A stretch of DNA of 14,639 bases from Tannerella sp. (GCA_031283785.1 JAITBC010000220.1:1-14639), one strand, 5' to 3'; shown: positions 7,185 through 14,639, numbered from the stretch's first letter. The notes: generated by a model from the sequence alone, not told the origin. Program-made: numbers and translations.

Positions 7185-9554
7185 TTACCTGATTACAACA
7201 GTCTCTAGCTCTTTCTGGTTTCTGGAAACAGTAATATTTGCTCTGCTTCGCGCCTTGATTAAAGCCTCCTTCATTTCCCTGACGTTTTTTACCGGAGCAT
7301 GATTTATTCGCAGAATTACATCGTTTGGTTGAAGCGCTCCTTTCGCCGGACTGTCATCCGGCACATCGACGATCCATACTCCCGAAGCATCGCTGATTCC
7401 GGCGGCGGACCGTTCTCCCAGGGTCGTAATATTTTTCACTTTCATCCCCAACACTTCCTGTACGTCTTCACGGTCATCGTCCGCTCGGATTAATTCTGGA
7501 AGAGGAACAGGGAGGGCCATCCTTTTCAGTTCCGATGAAACCACTCCGAATTTGTCCATATCGAAATTTTTAAATCCAACGGAAAAAGCGACAGACCCTT
7601 CTTTTACGCCGAAATCACCCCGGGCAGGGTCGACATAATGCACTTCGCCGTATACGGAATGTTTGTCGGTACCGATTCCTTGCGCCTCACTCAGCGCAAG
7701 TTCGTCGGGAAACACGTTATAATCAACCTCTTTACCCCAATCGTTTACCCTGATAGGGAAATAGCGGGTAGATACGATATTGCGGATAAAGACATCCCCG
7801 CTATTGGGAAACCATACGTGCGGATGGAATGAATTATTGATGATTATGTTATTTTCGACAATCCGGTGAAAACCTTCTCTGAGTTTCAATCCGCCATTCA
7901 AGCAAATATTATTGTATATGTGGTAATTGCTCGAACCGTCGTCGAGGTCAATATCCCATCCATGGTCGCAACGGAAACGGTTGTTGCGGATGATCGTCGT
8001 TTTAACGGCGTCCGACAATATCAGTTCCGGATGTCCCCGGGTTATTTCCGTCATGGTTGTGTAATCGGGATGCCAGTAACGATCGCGTCCCCAAGAGTTA
8101 AATGCACCATGATCGCCCGTTTCCAATACGGTGTTAAACACATCATTGTATTCGAGGAGATGACCGCCCCACGTTCCGTCGCCGATATTAATTCCTGCTC
8201 GCGGAACATTATAAATTGTATTATGACTTACCGTAATATCCTGCGACATGGATATTTGCACTCCTGCGACCTGTTTTTCCACACGCCCCAAACCATACAT
8301 TAGGTTATCATATACCAGACATTCCGCAGGGTAATTATTCGTTTTCGGGCCTGGCTCACCGTCAAGTTCGCCGACAGGAATAAATTCATGATATTCAAAC
8401 GTCGGCGAACGAACGGCGTCGGGATCACCGACAAAACATACTCCGTTAGCCCCGGCACAGGCAATGTGACAGCCGGAGACTTCGTTATGCCGGTTATATT
8501 TGCTGAAGAAGACGGCATTACCTCCTACCGTGTTAAAATAACATTTTTTAATAAAGCAATTCCGGGCGCCTTCCATAAACACGGCTCCACCGCGATAAAT
8601 AGTCCAATCGCTACGCAGAAGTTGTTCGCGCGTATCCATAAAAGTCCGCAACGTATGCGCCAGTTCCAGTCCTTCAATTCCAATATATTGTACCGGGTTG
8701 GATTCCTCGCCCCGAAATTCGAATAAATGAGCAATTTGGGGAATTTCAATGACAGCATTTGCCAAATCCGTTCCTCTGTCCGGATAGAAATACAGTACAC
8801 TTTCATTACCTTTATAAAACCATTCGCCGGGAGCGTCTAATTCCTCAAAGATATTTTCCACGAAACGCCGTTCATTATGCATCCCCATCCGGCGATTGTT
8901 TTGCCATCCTCCTTCCAGTTCCAGTTCATTATTATCATTTTTCCCTTTAATGATCCAGTGATACCCGCCCCATTCGTGGCGATGAGAAGCATGTACATAC
9001 CCTCCCGCAGGATTATCCCTGTTTTGTAAGCGAACGGGATCGATGGCATCGGCAGCAACACCGTTATAATAACGGGCTTGGAGATCGTAATCCGGATAAC
9101 GTGCCATGTGTTGCAATTGTCCGTTGACGAACAGTTGATCAAATATCCATCCTTGCGGCACGGAAGTTTTCATAATGCCGTTTTTATATGGCAGCCATTT
9201 CAGTGCCCTCAGTTGCCTTGCACCGCTGACAACCGCTTTTTCATTTTCATACGCCCGGATATTCAGGGCTGTATGAGATTCACGGCTGTCTTCCGGAGTG
9301 AAAACAACCGGATTATCAAGATAATAAGCGCCTTCCCGCAAATATACGGTGATCTTGCGATCCTTGTTTAGCCGTGATATTTCCAAAGCTTTCTGCAATG
9401 AACACAAAGGCCGGTCGATTGTACCCGGATTACGGTCGTCGCCATCCGGGGAAACGTAAAAAGACACATCGGTTTGACATGAAGGCGTCAAAACCAGTAT
9501 CAAAAGCCAGACATAAATTCTGATCATAAAAAAAACAAACCTGTTTATTTTCAT
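7185..9554 (-). CDS. GH141-like right-handed parallel beta-helix glycosidase with C-terminal PDZ domain
   Basis: A 789-residue exported protein. The hydrophobic N-terminus ends LTPSC with Cys26, a slightly atypical lipobox. ATG 9527 (residue 10) is an alternative start that keeps the signal. FYVSPDGDDRNPGT (32-45) is the common opening of pectate-lyase-like beta-helix enzymes. Helix coils follow through residue 650 (GGAVFMEGARNCFIKKCYF, GINIGDGTWGG). ETGDHGAFNSWGRDRYW (478-494) and DIDLDDGSSN (534-543) match the pattern I associate with GH141, a family that includes alpha-L-fucosidase BT1002 of Bacteroides and a xylanase. Residues about 705-789 form a PDZ domain (GVWIVDVPDDSPAKGALQP, NDVILRINHAPV). 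Fucosidase activity is the more likely given the GH29 neighbour, but is inferred. An uncharacterised beta-helix lyase is the alternative. No promoter match was found in the 110 bases upstream. Confidence 0.8.
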   Translation of the reverse strand: MKINRFVFFMIRIYVWLLILVLTPSCQTDVSFYVSPDGDDRNPGTIDRPLCSLQKALEISRLNKDRKITVYLREGAYYLDNPVVFTPEDSRESHTALNIRAYENEKAVVSGARQLRALKWLPYKNGIMKTSVPQGWIFDQLFVNGQLQHMARYPDYDLQARYYNGVAADAIDPVRLQNRDNPAGGYVHASHRHEWGGYHWIIKGKNDNNELELEGGWQNNRRMGMHNERRFVENIFEELDAPGEWFYKGNESVLYFYPDRGTDLANAVIEIPQIAHLFEFRGEESNPVQYIGIEGLELAHTLRTFMDTREQLLRSDWTIYRGGAVFMEGARNCFIKKCYFNTVGGNAVFFSKYNRHNEVSGCHIACAGANGVCFVGDPDAVRSPTFEYHEFIPVGELDGEPGPKTNNYPAECLVYDNLMYGLGRVEKQVAGVQISMSQDITVSHNTIYNVPRAGINIGDGTWGGHLLEYNDVFNTVLETGDHGAFNSWGRDRYWHPDYTTMTEITRGHPELILSDAVKTTIIRNNRFRCDHGWDIDLDDGSSNYHIYNNICLNGGLKLREGFHRIVENNIIINNSFHPHVWFPNSGDVFIRNIVSTRYFPIRVNDWGKEVDYNVFPDELALSEAQGIGTDKHSVYGEVHYVDPARGDFGVKEGSVAFSVGFKNFDMDKFGVVSSELKRMALPVPLPELIRADDDREDVQEVLGMKVKNITTLGERSAAGISDASGVWIVDVPDDSPAKGALQPNDVILRINHAPVKNVREMKEALIKARSRANITVSRNQKELETVVIR

Positions 9555-9634
9555 ATCAAACCGATAATTATTATATATTTCAATTGTTTCATAAATTTCA
9601 GCATAGAAAGCAGCTGTAAAGAAAATTCAATCAC

Positions 9635-9667
9635 ACACAGACGCATAAAAATGTCCGGCAAAATTTA
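9635..9667. repeat. direct repeat, copy 2 (pairs with 3514-3546)
   Basis: Positions 9644-9667 are identical over 24 bases to 3523-3546, with seven further shared bases (9635-9641) beyond a two-base mismatch. Both copies have the same orientation. This copy includes the TAA stop codon of the ATPase-nuclease gene (9665-9667) and lies in the 110-base gap before the GH141-like gene. No transposase remnant was seen beside it. Confidence 0.8.
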
Positions 9668-11236
9668 ACATCCCAATACGGTTACTCCGCTTGCGTCATC
9701 GACTGCCCATGAAATCTTTTCGTCCCACGATAGTTCCTTTGCCTTGGGACGGCGGTCGAAAATCACTAAATATGCCGGAGCTGCGGCGTCTATCCCGTCG
9801 CGGTAGCCCTTGATCTGTTCCAGGCCTTCTTCCCGGACATCGGAGGGAGTGTCATAGTAATAAATGATTTTCACTTCGATGATATAAATTTTGCCGGCAT
9901 ATTCGACGGCCAGGTCCATGCGTCCGCGACCGGCGGCAAATTCACGGTCGATCTGTCCGCCGCCGCTGGTTACGCGCTGAAGAAACGCCATCAATAGAAG
10001 ATGCGGAAAGGCTTCGGTGTAGTCGGATTTTTGTTCCCAAATCTCCGAATGTCGTCGCCAGAACTTTTGAAATTCGAGCAGCAGCCTGTCCATATCGAGT
10101 TCGCCGTTGGTTTTTTTCCATTGCCATGACGAAGGTGGCGGAAAGGAATCATGGTATTTCGAGCTGATATGACGTGTAAGTATTTCCTCGTAGACAGGAT
10201 TGGAAATGGTGAATCCCGTCTCGGCATCCCATTTTATCAGTCCCAGATCGATTGTCAGCTCCACCTCGGGATCTGTGCGTCCCAACGGGTTACTGCTGCC
10301 GGTAATAATCGTTTGTATGACGGATTTCACTCTTGGGTCACGAAGACGTTCTCCCAAAGCATCCAGATGTGTCTCCCGTGCTTCGATCATCTGTTCCCGC
10401 GCCTGCCTGACATGTTCCAGTGTGACGGTTTCCGTACTTGCATCGTCCAGAATACGAAGCGTCGCCCGCATAAACAGGGAATTGACGATCCACGGCTGCC
10501 CTCCGGACTGTTCATAGACATAATCGAGCGCTTCCTGCGTGATTTGCTGTCCTGTTTCTTCCGTCCGCTGTGCAAACAGCTTAATAACATCGTCTTTGGA
10601 AAAGTTGGACAGCATCGCCGAATCAGCTTTTATGTTGAACGGCGAACCGGGGTTGACCTGCTTTCCGTCTTTTGCAACAATGATATAGTCTTTCAAGTCG
10701 CGCATACCGACCAGAGCAATGGAGACAGGAAATTGCCCTGTGCCTCGCGAAGCGAACCCTCCTCGCAACTGTCGCAAAAAACTGACCATTGTCTCATCAA
10801 CAAGAACATCCACTTCATCGAACAGTACTATCAGCGGTTTGGGAGCGACCAGTTGCGACCAGTCGTTAAGAATGTTTCCCAACATAGAAAAATGATTCGG
10901 GTCATCACAGACCGGAACAGGCAATCCGTTCCATTTTGCATAATCGCGAACGGCGCCGCAGATGGCCGGCATTGCTTCTTTTGCCTCAGAGACTCTGTCG
11001 CACCTCTCTACGCTTACATAACATGCGACGGCATCTTCGCCGGCGTTGATTTCTCGCGCCCAACTTTGCAGGAACGTAGTCTTTCCCGTTTGTCGCGGTG
11101 CATGAAGTATCCAGTATAACTTATCCTTTATATAACGGTTTAACTGCGACCCAACCAGCCGGTCTTCGGGCGGAAGCATGTAATGGTCTTCCGGATTACA
11201 TGGTCCAGTAGTGTTAAAAAATCGACGTCTGCTCAT
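9665..11236 (-). CDS. AAA ATPase with C-terminal PD-(D/E)XK nuclease domain
   Basis: The chosen ATG (11236) gives 523 residues starting MSRRRFFNTTGPCNPEDHYM, the usual opening of this Bacteroidota ATPase family. The longer frame from 11284 would run through the promoter. Walker A is APRQTGKTT (46-54). Walker B is PLIVLFDEVD, with D140-E141. A likely sensor segment is ALVGMRDLKDY. A winged-helix-like middle follows. Near the C-terminus the nuclease pattern is E in REFAAGRGR, then RMDLAVEY (D441), then IYIIEVK (E454-x-K456). This fits an AAA ATPase (AAA_35-like) joined to a DUF1703-type nuclease domain. The cellular role of this family is not established; roles in defence or as a selfish element have been suggested. 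Nothing links it to glycan use, and it has its own promoter. It lies between the ruined GH127 gene and the GH141 gene, so it probably arrived as an insertion. All key motifs look intact. Confidence 0.88.
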   Translation of the reverse strand: MSRRRFFNTTGPCNPEDHYMLPPEDRLVGSQLNRYIKDKLYWILHAPRQTGKTTFLQSWAREINAGEDAVACYVSVERCDRVSEAKEAMPAICGAVRDYAKWNGLPVPVCDDPNHFSMLGNILNDWSQLVAPKPLIVLFDEVDVLVDETMVSFLRQLRGGFASRGTGQFPVSIALVGMRDLKDYIIVAKDGKQVNPGSPFNIKADSAMLSNFSKDDVIKLFAQRTEETGQQITQEALDYVYEQSGGQPWIVNSLFMRATLRILDDASTETVTLEHVRQAREQMIEARETHLDALGERLRDPRVKSVIQTIITGSSNPLGRTDPEVELTIDLGLIKWDAETGFTISNPVYEEILTRHISSKYHDSFPPPSSWQWKKTNGELDMDRLLLEFQKFWRRHSEIWEQKSDYTEAFPHLLLMAFLQRVTSGGGQIDREFAAGRGRMDLAVEYAGKIYIIEVKIIYYYDTPSDVREEGLEQIKGYRDGIDAAAPAYLVIFDRRPKAKELSWDEKISWAVDDASGVTVLGC

Positions 11237-11253
11237 ATCTTTAATATTTTGTA

Positions 11254-11284
11254 CAAAAATACATGAAAATCCGAAGATTTCCAA
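11254..11284 (-). promoter_or_regulatory. Bacteroides-type promoter of the ATPase-nuclease gene
   Basis: On the minus strand a TTG (11284-11282) is followed after 20 bases by TATTTTTG (11261-11254), a full match to TAnnTTTG at normal -33/-7 spacing. The -7 box ends 17 bases before ATG 11236, leaving a short leader. This supports that ATG over the upstream in-frame start at 11284. Confidence 0.6.
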
Positions 11285-11329
11285 GCACGTGCGGGTGAAA
11301 AAAAGTTTTTCACAGTCAAAATATAATAA

Positions 11330-12205
11330 TTAACCGTCAAGCATCGGCAGCCATGTCTGAATTATGGCGCCGTTCCAATCGTTGCCACGTCCGTTTGATT
11401 TCGGCGTATTGTCCTGCCGAAAGCGGGGATTGCGGAGTGATACCCGTGAGTTGCGTGTTTTCGCTCCACAAAGGGATTTTCAGTTTTACCGTGAACTCTT
11501 CGGGTTACTCTACGTTTACCCTGACTTTCACATTGCCGCTTTTAGGGAAGTCGGTAACAATGTCTATTGTCAACGGTCTGCCTTTCGGCGTTTCTGTGTT
11601 CACCGTTGCGGCGTTATAGAAGTTTATCACCGGATTTCGTTGTGAATCCTGCATCACGGCAATGTACGGGATGTACGCCAGACCTTCGGGGCCGTTTAGA
11701 TTGCAGCAGGTAACGTGCAGTTTCCCGCCGTGTTTACTGTCGAACATCCAGTCCCAGCCGTGGTCGTTGGTTTTTACTCCGTTCAGCAGGTTAACGTATG
11801 AAAACCCTCTGCCGTCCGGTTTCATCGCTCCTATTAATCCGTTGTAAACGTATTTTTCGATTTCATCCATGTACTTTTGATTGCCTTCAAGACGCAGGAG
11901 CTGCGAACGAGTTTTCCCCACATCTCGCCGGGAGCAAACTGTTTGCGTCCGGTACGGAAAAACTCGACAGTCTCCCCTTATACGGCACATCGCCCTTGTT
12001 CCAGTTTTCACAGGACGTTCTGATAATCCCGTCAAGGTAGCCGTGCAGCTTCACCTGCCTGCCCGGCAGGCAGCGGCATAAAAGCGTCGTTTACGGCAAT
12101 CCGCGCCATCTGTAACTTTTGACATGCAGGAAACAGGTTCACGCTTAAAAGTCCTCCCGCAATTATTGCAGAGGACTGTTCGATAAAATCACGTCTATTT
12201 GTCAT
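11330..12205 (-). pseudogene. degraded GH127/DUF1680 (beta-L-arabinofuranosidase-like) gene with Tat-type signal
   Basis: ATG 12205 begins MTNRRDFIEQSSAIIAGGLL, a twin-arginine signal, then MARIAVNDAFMPLPAGQ. A first frame change at about 12058 is needed to continue with VKLHGYLDGIIRTSCENW. A second at about 11967 leads to VEFFRTGRKQFAPGEMWGK. A third at about 11900 leads to LLRLEGNQKYMDEIEKYVYN, skipping what is normally a long stretch of the (alpha/alpha)6 barrel. The frame then runs through HVTCCNLNGPEGLAYIPYIA, which resembles the conserved Cys-Cys region of GH127, to an in-frame TAA at 11507-11505. Similarity resumes after it (PEEFTVKLKIPLWSENT) and probably shifts once more near 11376. 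About 290 codons remain of an expected 600 or more. In GH127 the cysteines help bind zinc at the active site. The gene cannot make a working enzyme. The AAA ATPase promoter begins just after its 3' end. Confidence 0.82.
12054..12073. repeat. tandem CCTG duplication within a GC palindrome at a frameshift
   Basis: CCTG occurs twice in tandem (12054-12057, 12058-12061). Removing one copy restores the minus-strand reading MPLPAGQ-VKLHGYL across the first break of the GH127-like pseudogene. The same bases form a near-perfect palindrome, CTGCCTGCC, C, GGCAGGCAG (12055-12073). A four-base slippage duplication is the simplest reading. Confidence 0.6.
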
Positions 12206-12253
12206 ATTTTTATCCTGCATTTGTTTAATACTCAGTAATCTTTACCGCAATTC

Positions 12254-12276
12254 GTAAGGGCAAGGCATGCCCTCAC
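12254..12276. repeat. imperfect GC palindrome between the GH95-like gene and the pseudogene
   Basis: AGGGCA (12257-12262) and TGCCCT (12268-12273) form a 6-bp stem around a 5-base loop, and GGCATGCC at 12264-12271 is itself a perfect palindrome. It lies 20 bases beyond the GH95-like stop. It resembles a decayed form of short palindromic intergenic repeats, with part of one arm lost. It has no T-tract, so it is not a clear terminator. The rest of this 90-base gap shows nothing else. Confidence 0.4.
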
Positions 12277-12295
12277 AACTACGCCACAACGGATA

Positions 12296-14638
12296 TTATT
12301 TCAACACAGAAAACACATACTCGGTATCCGGTTTTGTCGGTATTCTGATACGTTCGCCCGAATACGTTTTCGTGGCTGTCTGTTTGCTGTCAGTCAGTTC
12401 GACGACGCTTACACGGCGGTTTTTCCACGGATTCAGCAGACATAGCGGACGACCCTGTTCGCTGTAGATGGACAGCGATGTAACCTCGCCGTTCTTCAGA
12501 GCGGACGACACGAGGAAAGCGCCTTCGACCCTGATTTGATGAAACGACGCGTCCTGACTGCGGTTCCATACGGGAAACAGCCGTACAACATCCTGATGTC
12601 CCATACAAAGCATTTCGTTGACGGTATTTGGGACGGTACTGAAATTTTCAACTCCGTGCGGATTGTCGAACTGAAATCCGTTGGGACAGGCATGTTCCGT
12701 ATATCGGCGCAGCTGCTGCATAATCACGTCGGGAGAGTATCCCACGCGGACGGCTGCAGGGAAAAAGCTGTTACTTCCGTTGCCGTCGAGCCAGCGCTGC
12801 ATCACGTCAACTGTGTTTCGGGCAATGCCGAGCAGTTTGGGGTCGCTGTCCGGACCAATCGCTCCCGCAGGATAGATGTGCTGAATACCCAGCGTATTTC
12901 CATTCACCCAGTCGACGCCTGTTTCCGTATATCGGAATACGGTTTTGCCGTCGCGTTTCTGTACGGGAAAGTCTGAAAGACGGTCGTGAATATGCATCCA
13001 TTTCTTGCGTCTGTCAGCGTCTTCATTGAGCAGTATACTCATATCGGTTGCCGTCTTCATGGTTTGCCTGATAAGTCCGAGCGAAAGAATCGGGTTTTTA
13101 TCATTGACCGTTCCTTCGTGAATGGCGTCGTTATAATCTACGTATCTGCCGTTTTCATAGACCAGATACTTTTCCCAGAAAGCGGCGGCGGCTTTGACGA
13201 AAGGATATACCCGCCGTGTAAACTCCCTGTCCCAGGTACGGTAGAACTGCATGGAGAGATTGACAACACAGTATGAAGCATTGCTTCTCTGTCTCCAGAA
13301 CATGCCTTCGTCTTCGATATTCCCGTCGTTTTTCCATCCCGCACGGTATTTTGCCATGAGCGGAGTCCAGCGGGTCGTTTCTATTCCGAGAGGACCTATA
13401 CCTACGGGCAGGAGTATTCCATCGTCAATGTTCAGTATCTTTTTGGAATAGTACTGTCCACGAGGCATGAAAGCCAGCAGCGGACGGTAATAGGGTTCAG
13501 CCTGTTCGATGCGGTTGGCGGAGTACAGTGCATAGAATGGCGCCATGTGATTGTAGTTTAGATGATAGTCGCCTGCCCACGCGGGCTGTTCCGCCGTTAT
13601 CCACGTACCGAAAATGGGAGGCGGAAAATCCGTATCCCCGCTTGCAGCCGCTATGCCGTAAAGCGAAACGTAATACTGTCGTTCGACAACGCTGTCGGGA
13701 ATCGAAACGAACGATTTTTCCCAGTACGTTTTCCACCACTGCCGGTGCTGCTGTTCCGTCTCTTTAAGCTGTGCAGGCGAATATTCCGCTACTTTCCGCA
13801 CAACGTCCGCCGTACAGTTTTCGCTTTTGAAATTACTCGAAAACGCACAGACAAACAGTACTGGCTGACCCTGTTTCAGCGTAAACTTTCCGTCGAGACT
13901 GCCTTCCACGCGCAGTGCCATTGCTGCCTTGGTCGGAATGTCCGTCGAATCGTCGAAAGAACGTGAAAGATACTGAACGCCCTCCGATGTAGTGTTGAGT
14001 TCCATTTTCCCGGAGGGGGTACGTTCCACAGGCGGATTGCTGCGCAGTTCGTTTTCGCCGGGCAGGTCGAGACGGATGCGTCCTTTGAGCTCCCCTTCTC
14101 CTTTCATGTTCAGTTCGACCGTCAGGATGTCGTCCGTGGCGGCTACATACGCCCTGTATTCCACAGTGTAACCGTCCTTCCGGAACTGCGCTTTTGTCAT
14201 GGCGTCATACAGATTCTGTTCTATCAGGAAAGAAGCGCCTTCCAGCTGCGGTATGCTCAACTCGATTTTTCCAAGCACGGCGGGATAGGATTCGTTATGA
14301 CCGTGTTTCAGTCGCCAGAAATCGTTCCGCGCCGCATGAAAGACCTGCTGTTCGGGTTTCCCCGACAGGGCTATACCCGTAAAACCGTTTCCCAGCAGAG
14401 GCGCATAAACGGACAGTTGCGAAGGTATGCGTTCGCCCGGCTTCGTGAAACGGATTACATGCCTGCCGATAATCGCTTTCGCCTGTTTAGCTGCAGTATC
14501 GAAGAGTCTCCTGCCGTGAAGTGTATCGACGGTTTTAACTCCCGGACTGACTGTCCCTGCAGGCTTCCGAGTATCACGATTCTGACCATGCGCAGTATGC
14601 AACATGCATACGCACATCAAAATAAGAAGAAGTTTTAC
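12296..14638 (-). CDS. GH95-like (alpha/alpha)6 glycosidase, exported (5' end beyond window)
   Basis: The frame is open to the right edge. The first codons visible read VKLLLILMCVCMLHTAHGQN, the core and cleavage region of a signal peptide, so the true start is probably only a few codons outside. ATG 14617 would cut the signal core short. Numbering from TTG 14620: an N-terminal beta-rich domain (about 65-270), then the helical barrel with WAGDYHLNYN (348-357), whose N355-x-N357 matches the GH95 Asn pair, and E502 in AIHEGTVND as the likely acid. The segment VENFSTVPNTVNEMLCMGHQ (657-676) aligns with the GH95 region that normally carries the catalytic Asp in I-D-G-N-F-G, but here the residue is Glu658. 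GH95 enzymes act on alpha-1,2-L-fucosides or alpha-L-galactosides. Because of this change, a related uncharacterised family is possible. Its fucosidase-rich neighbourhood fits the assignment. The GH127 pseudogene follows after 90 bases. Confidence 0.8.
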   Translation of the reverse strand, partial: VKLLLILMCVCMLHTAHGQNRDTRKPAGTVSPGVKTVDTLHGRRLFDTAAKQAKAIIGRHVIRFTKPGERIPSQLSVYAPLLGNGFTGIALSGKPEQQVFHAARNDFWRLKHGHNESYPAVLGKIELSIPQLEGASFLIEQNLYDAMTKAQFRKDGYTVEYRAYVAATDDILTVELNMKGEGELKGRIRLDLPGENELRSNPPVERTPSGKMELNTTSEGVQYLSRSFDDSTDIPTKAAMALRVEGSLDGKFTLKQGQPVLFVCAFSSNFKSENCTADVVRKVAEYSPAQLKETEQQHRQWWKTYWEKSFVSIPDSVVERQYYVSLYGIAAASGDTDFPPPIFGTWITAEQPAWAGDYHLNYNHMAPFYALYSANRIEQAEPYYRPLLAFMPRGQYYSKKILNIDDGILLPVGIGPLGIETTRWTPLMAKYRAGWKNDGNIEDEGMFWRQRSNASYCVVNLSMQFYRTWDREFTRRVYPFVKAAAAFWEKYLVYENGRYVDYNDAIHEGTVNDKNPILSLGLIRQTMKTATDMSILLNEDADRRKKWMHIHDRLSDFPVQKRDGKTVFRYTETGVDWVNGNTLGIQHIYPAGAIGPDSDPKLLGIARNTVDVMQRWLDGNGSNSFFPAAVRVGYSPDVIMQQLRRYTEHACPNGFQFDNPHGVENFSTVPNTVNEMLCMGHQDVVRLFPVWNRSQDASFHQIRVEGAFLVSSALKNGEVTSLSIYSEQGRPLCLLNPWKNRRVSVVELTDSKQTATKTYSGERIRIPTKPDTEYVFSVLK

Positions 14639-14639
14639 T

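Noticed and set aside
10151..11119. 322-residue + strand frame opposite the ATPase-nuclease
   Set aside because: The minus-strand gene has a complete set of ATPase and nuclease motifs. The + strand product shows no recognisable domain and no promoter.
11505..12035. A separate 176-residue gene starting at 12035
   Set aside because: The first 40 or so residues are out-of-frame parts of the GH127-like gene. Homology begins only at LLRLEGNQKYM, so it is a piece of the pseudogene.
12054..12073. Insertion of a mobile palindromic (REP-like) element into the GH127 gene
   Set aside because: The left arm is native coding sequence (LPAGQ). Only four bases need to be removed to restore the frame, so a tandem duplication explains it better.
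1..14639. CRISPR array, tRNA, rRNA, toxin-antitoxin pair or riboswitch
   Set aside because: No regularly spaced repeats, cloverleaf, conserved rRNA segment, small paired genes or long structured leader was recognised on either strand.

Overview
The window looks like a chromosomal segment from a member of the Bacteroidota, most likely order Bacteroidales. The signs are exported enzymes with typical Bacteroidota signal peptides or lipoboxes, a Ser-type sulfatase, an N-terminal DUF4468-like domain, a relic of an IS1595-type transposase, and promoter boxes of the Bacteroides type (TAnnTTTG). No rRNA, tRNA or CRISPR array was seen. The organism assignment is inference from gene content.

Layout. 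At the left edge, on the + strand, is the last 40 codons of an ABC transporter. Everything else is on the minus strand, so transcription runs from right to left. In transcription order there is a GH95-like (alpha/alpha)6 glycosidase whose start lies beyond the right edge (14638 to 12296). Next is a wrecked GH127/DUF1680 gene (12205 to 11330), then an AAA ATPase fused to a PD-(D/E)XK nuclease (11236 to 9665) with its own promoter. A GH141-like beta-helix enzyme with a C-terminal PDZ domain (9554 to 7185), a GH29 alpha-L-fucosidase (7126 to 5243) and an S1 sulfatase lipoprotein (5170 to 3590) follow. After these come a deleted IS1595-type transposase relic (3465 to 3307), an exported DUF4468-like/flavin-reductase-like fusion (3291 to 1981) and the ribosome-bound ABC-F factor EttA (1949 to 261).

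How the genes fit together. The GH95-like, GH141-like, GH29 and sulfatase genes are all exported and co-oriented. They look like the enzyme part of a polysaccharide utilisation locus for a fucosylated, sulfated glycan. No SusC/SusD pair or regulator lies in the window, so the core of such a locus would have to be to the right or elsewhere. The locus shows wear: the GH127-type gene carries at least three reading-frame breaks, a nonsense codon and a large internal deletion, and the ATPase-nuclease sits directly beyond its broken 3' end. A 24-base perfect direct repeat (33 bases with two mismatches) occurs at both ends of the GH141/GH29/sulfatase block. One copy adjoins the transposase relic and the other overlaps the ATPase stop codon. 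The block or its neighbours may therefore have been shaped by an insertion sequence.

The best leads are this repeat pair and its link to the IS relic, the likely reuse of the dead transposase promoter and 5' region by the DUF4468-like gene, the exported flavin-reductase-like fusion, the beta-helix/PDZ enzyme, and an apparent Asp-to-Glu change at the expected catalytic base of the GH95-like protein. All family assignments were made by eye and no database search was run.
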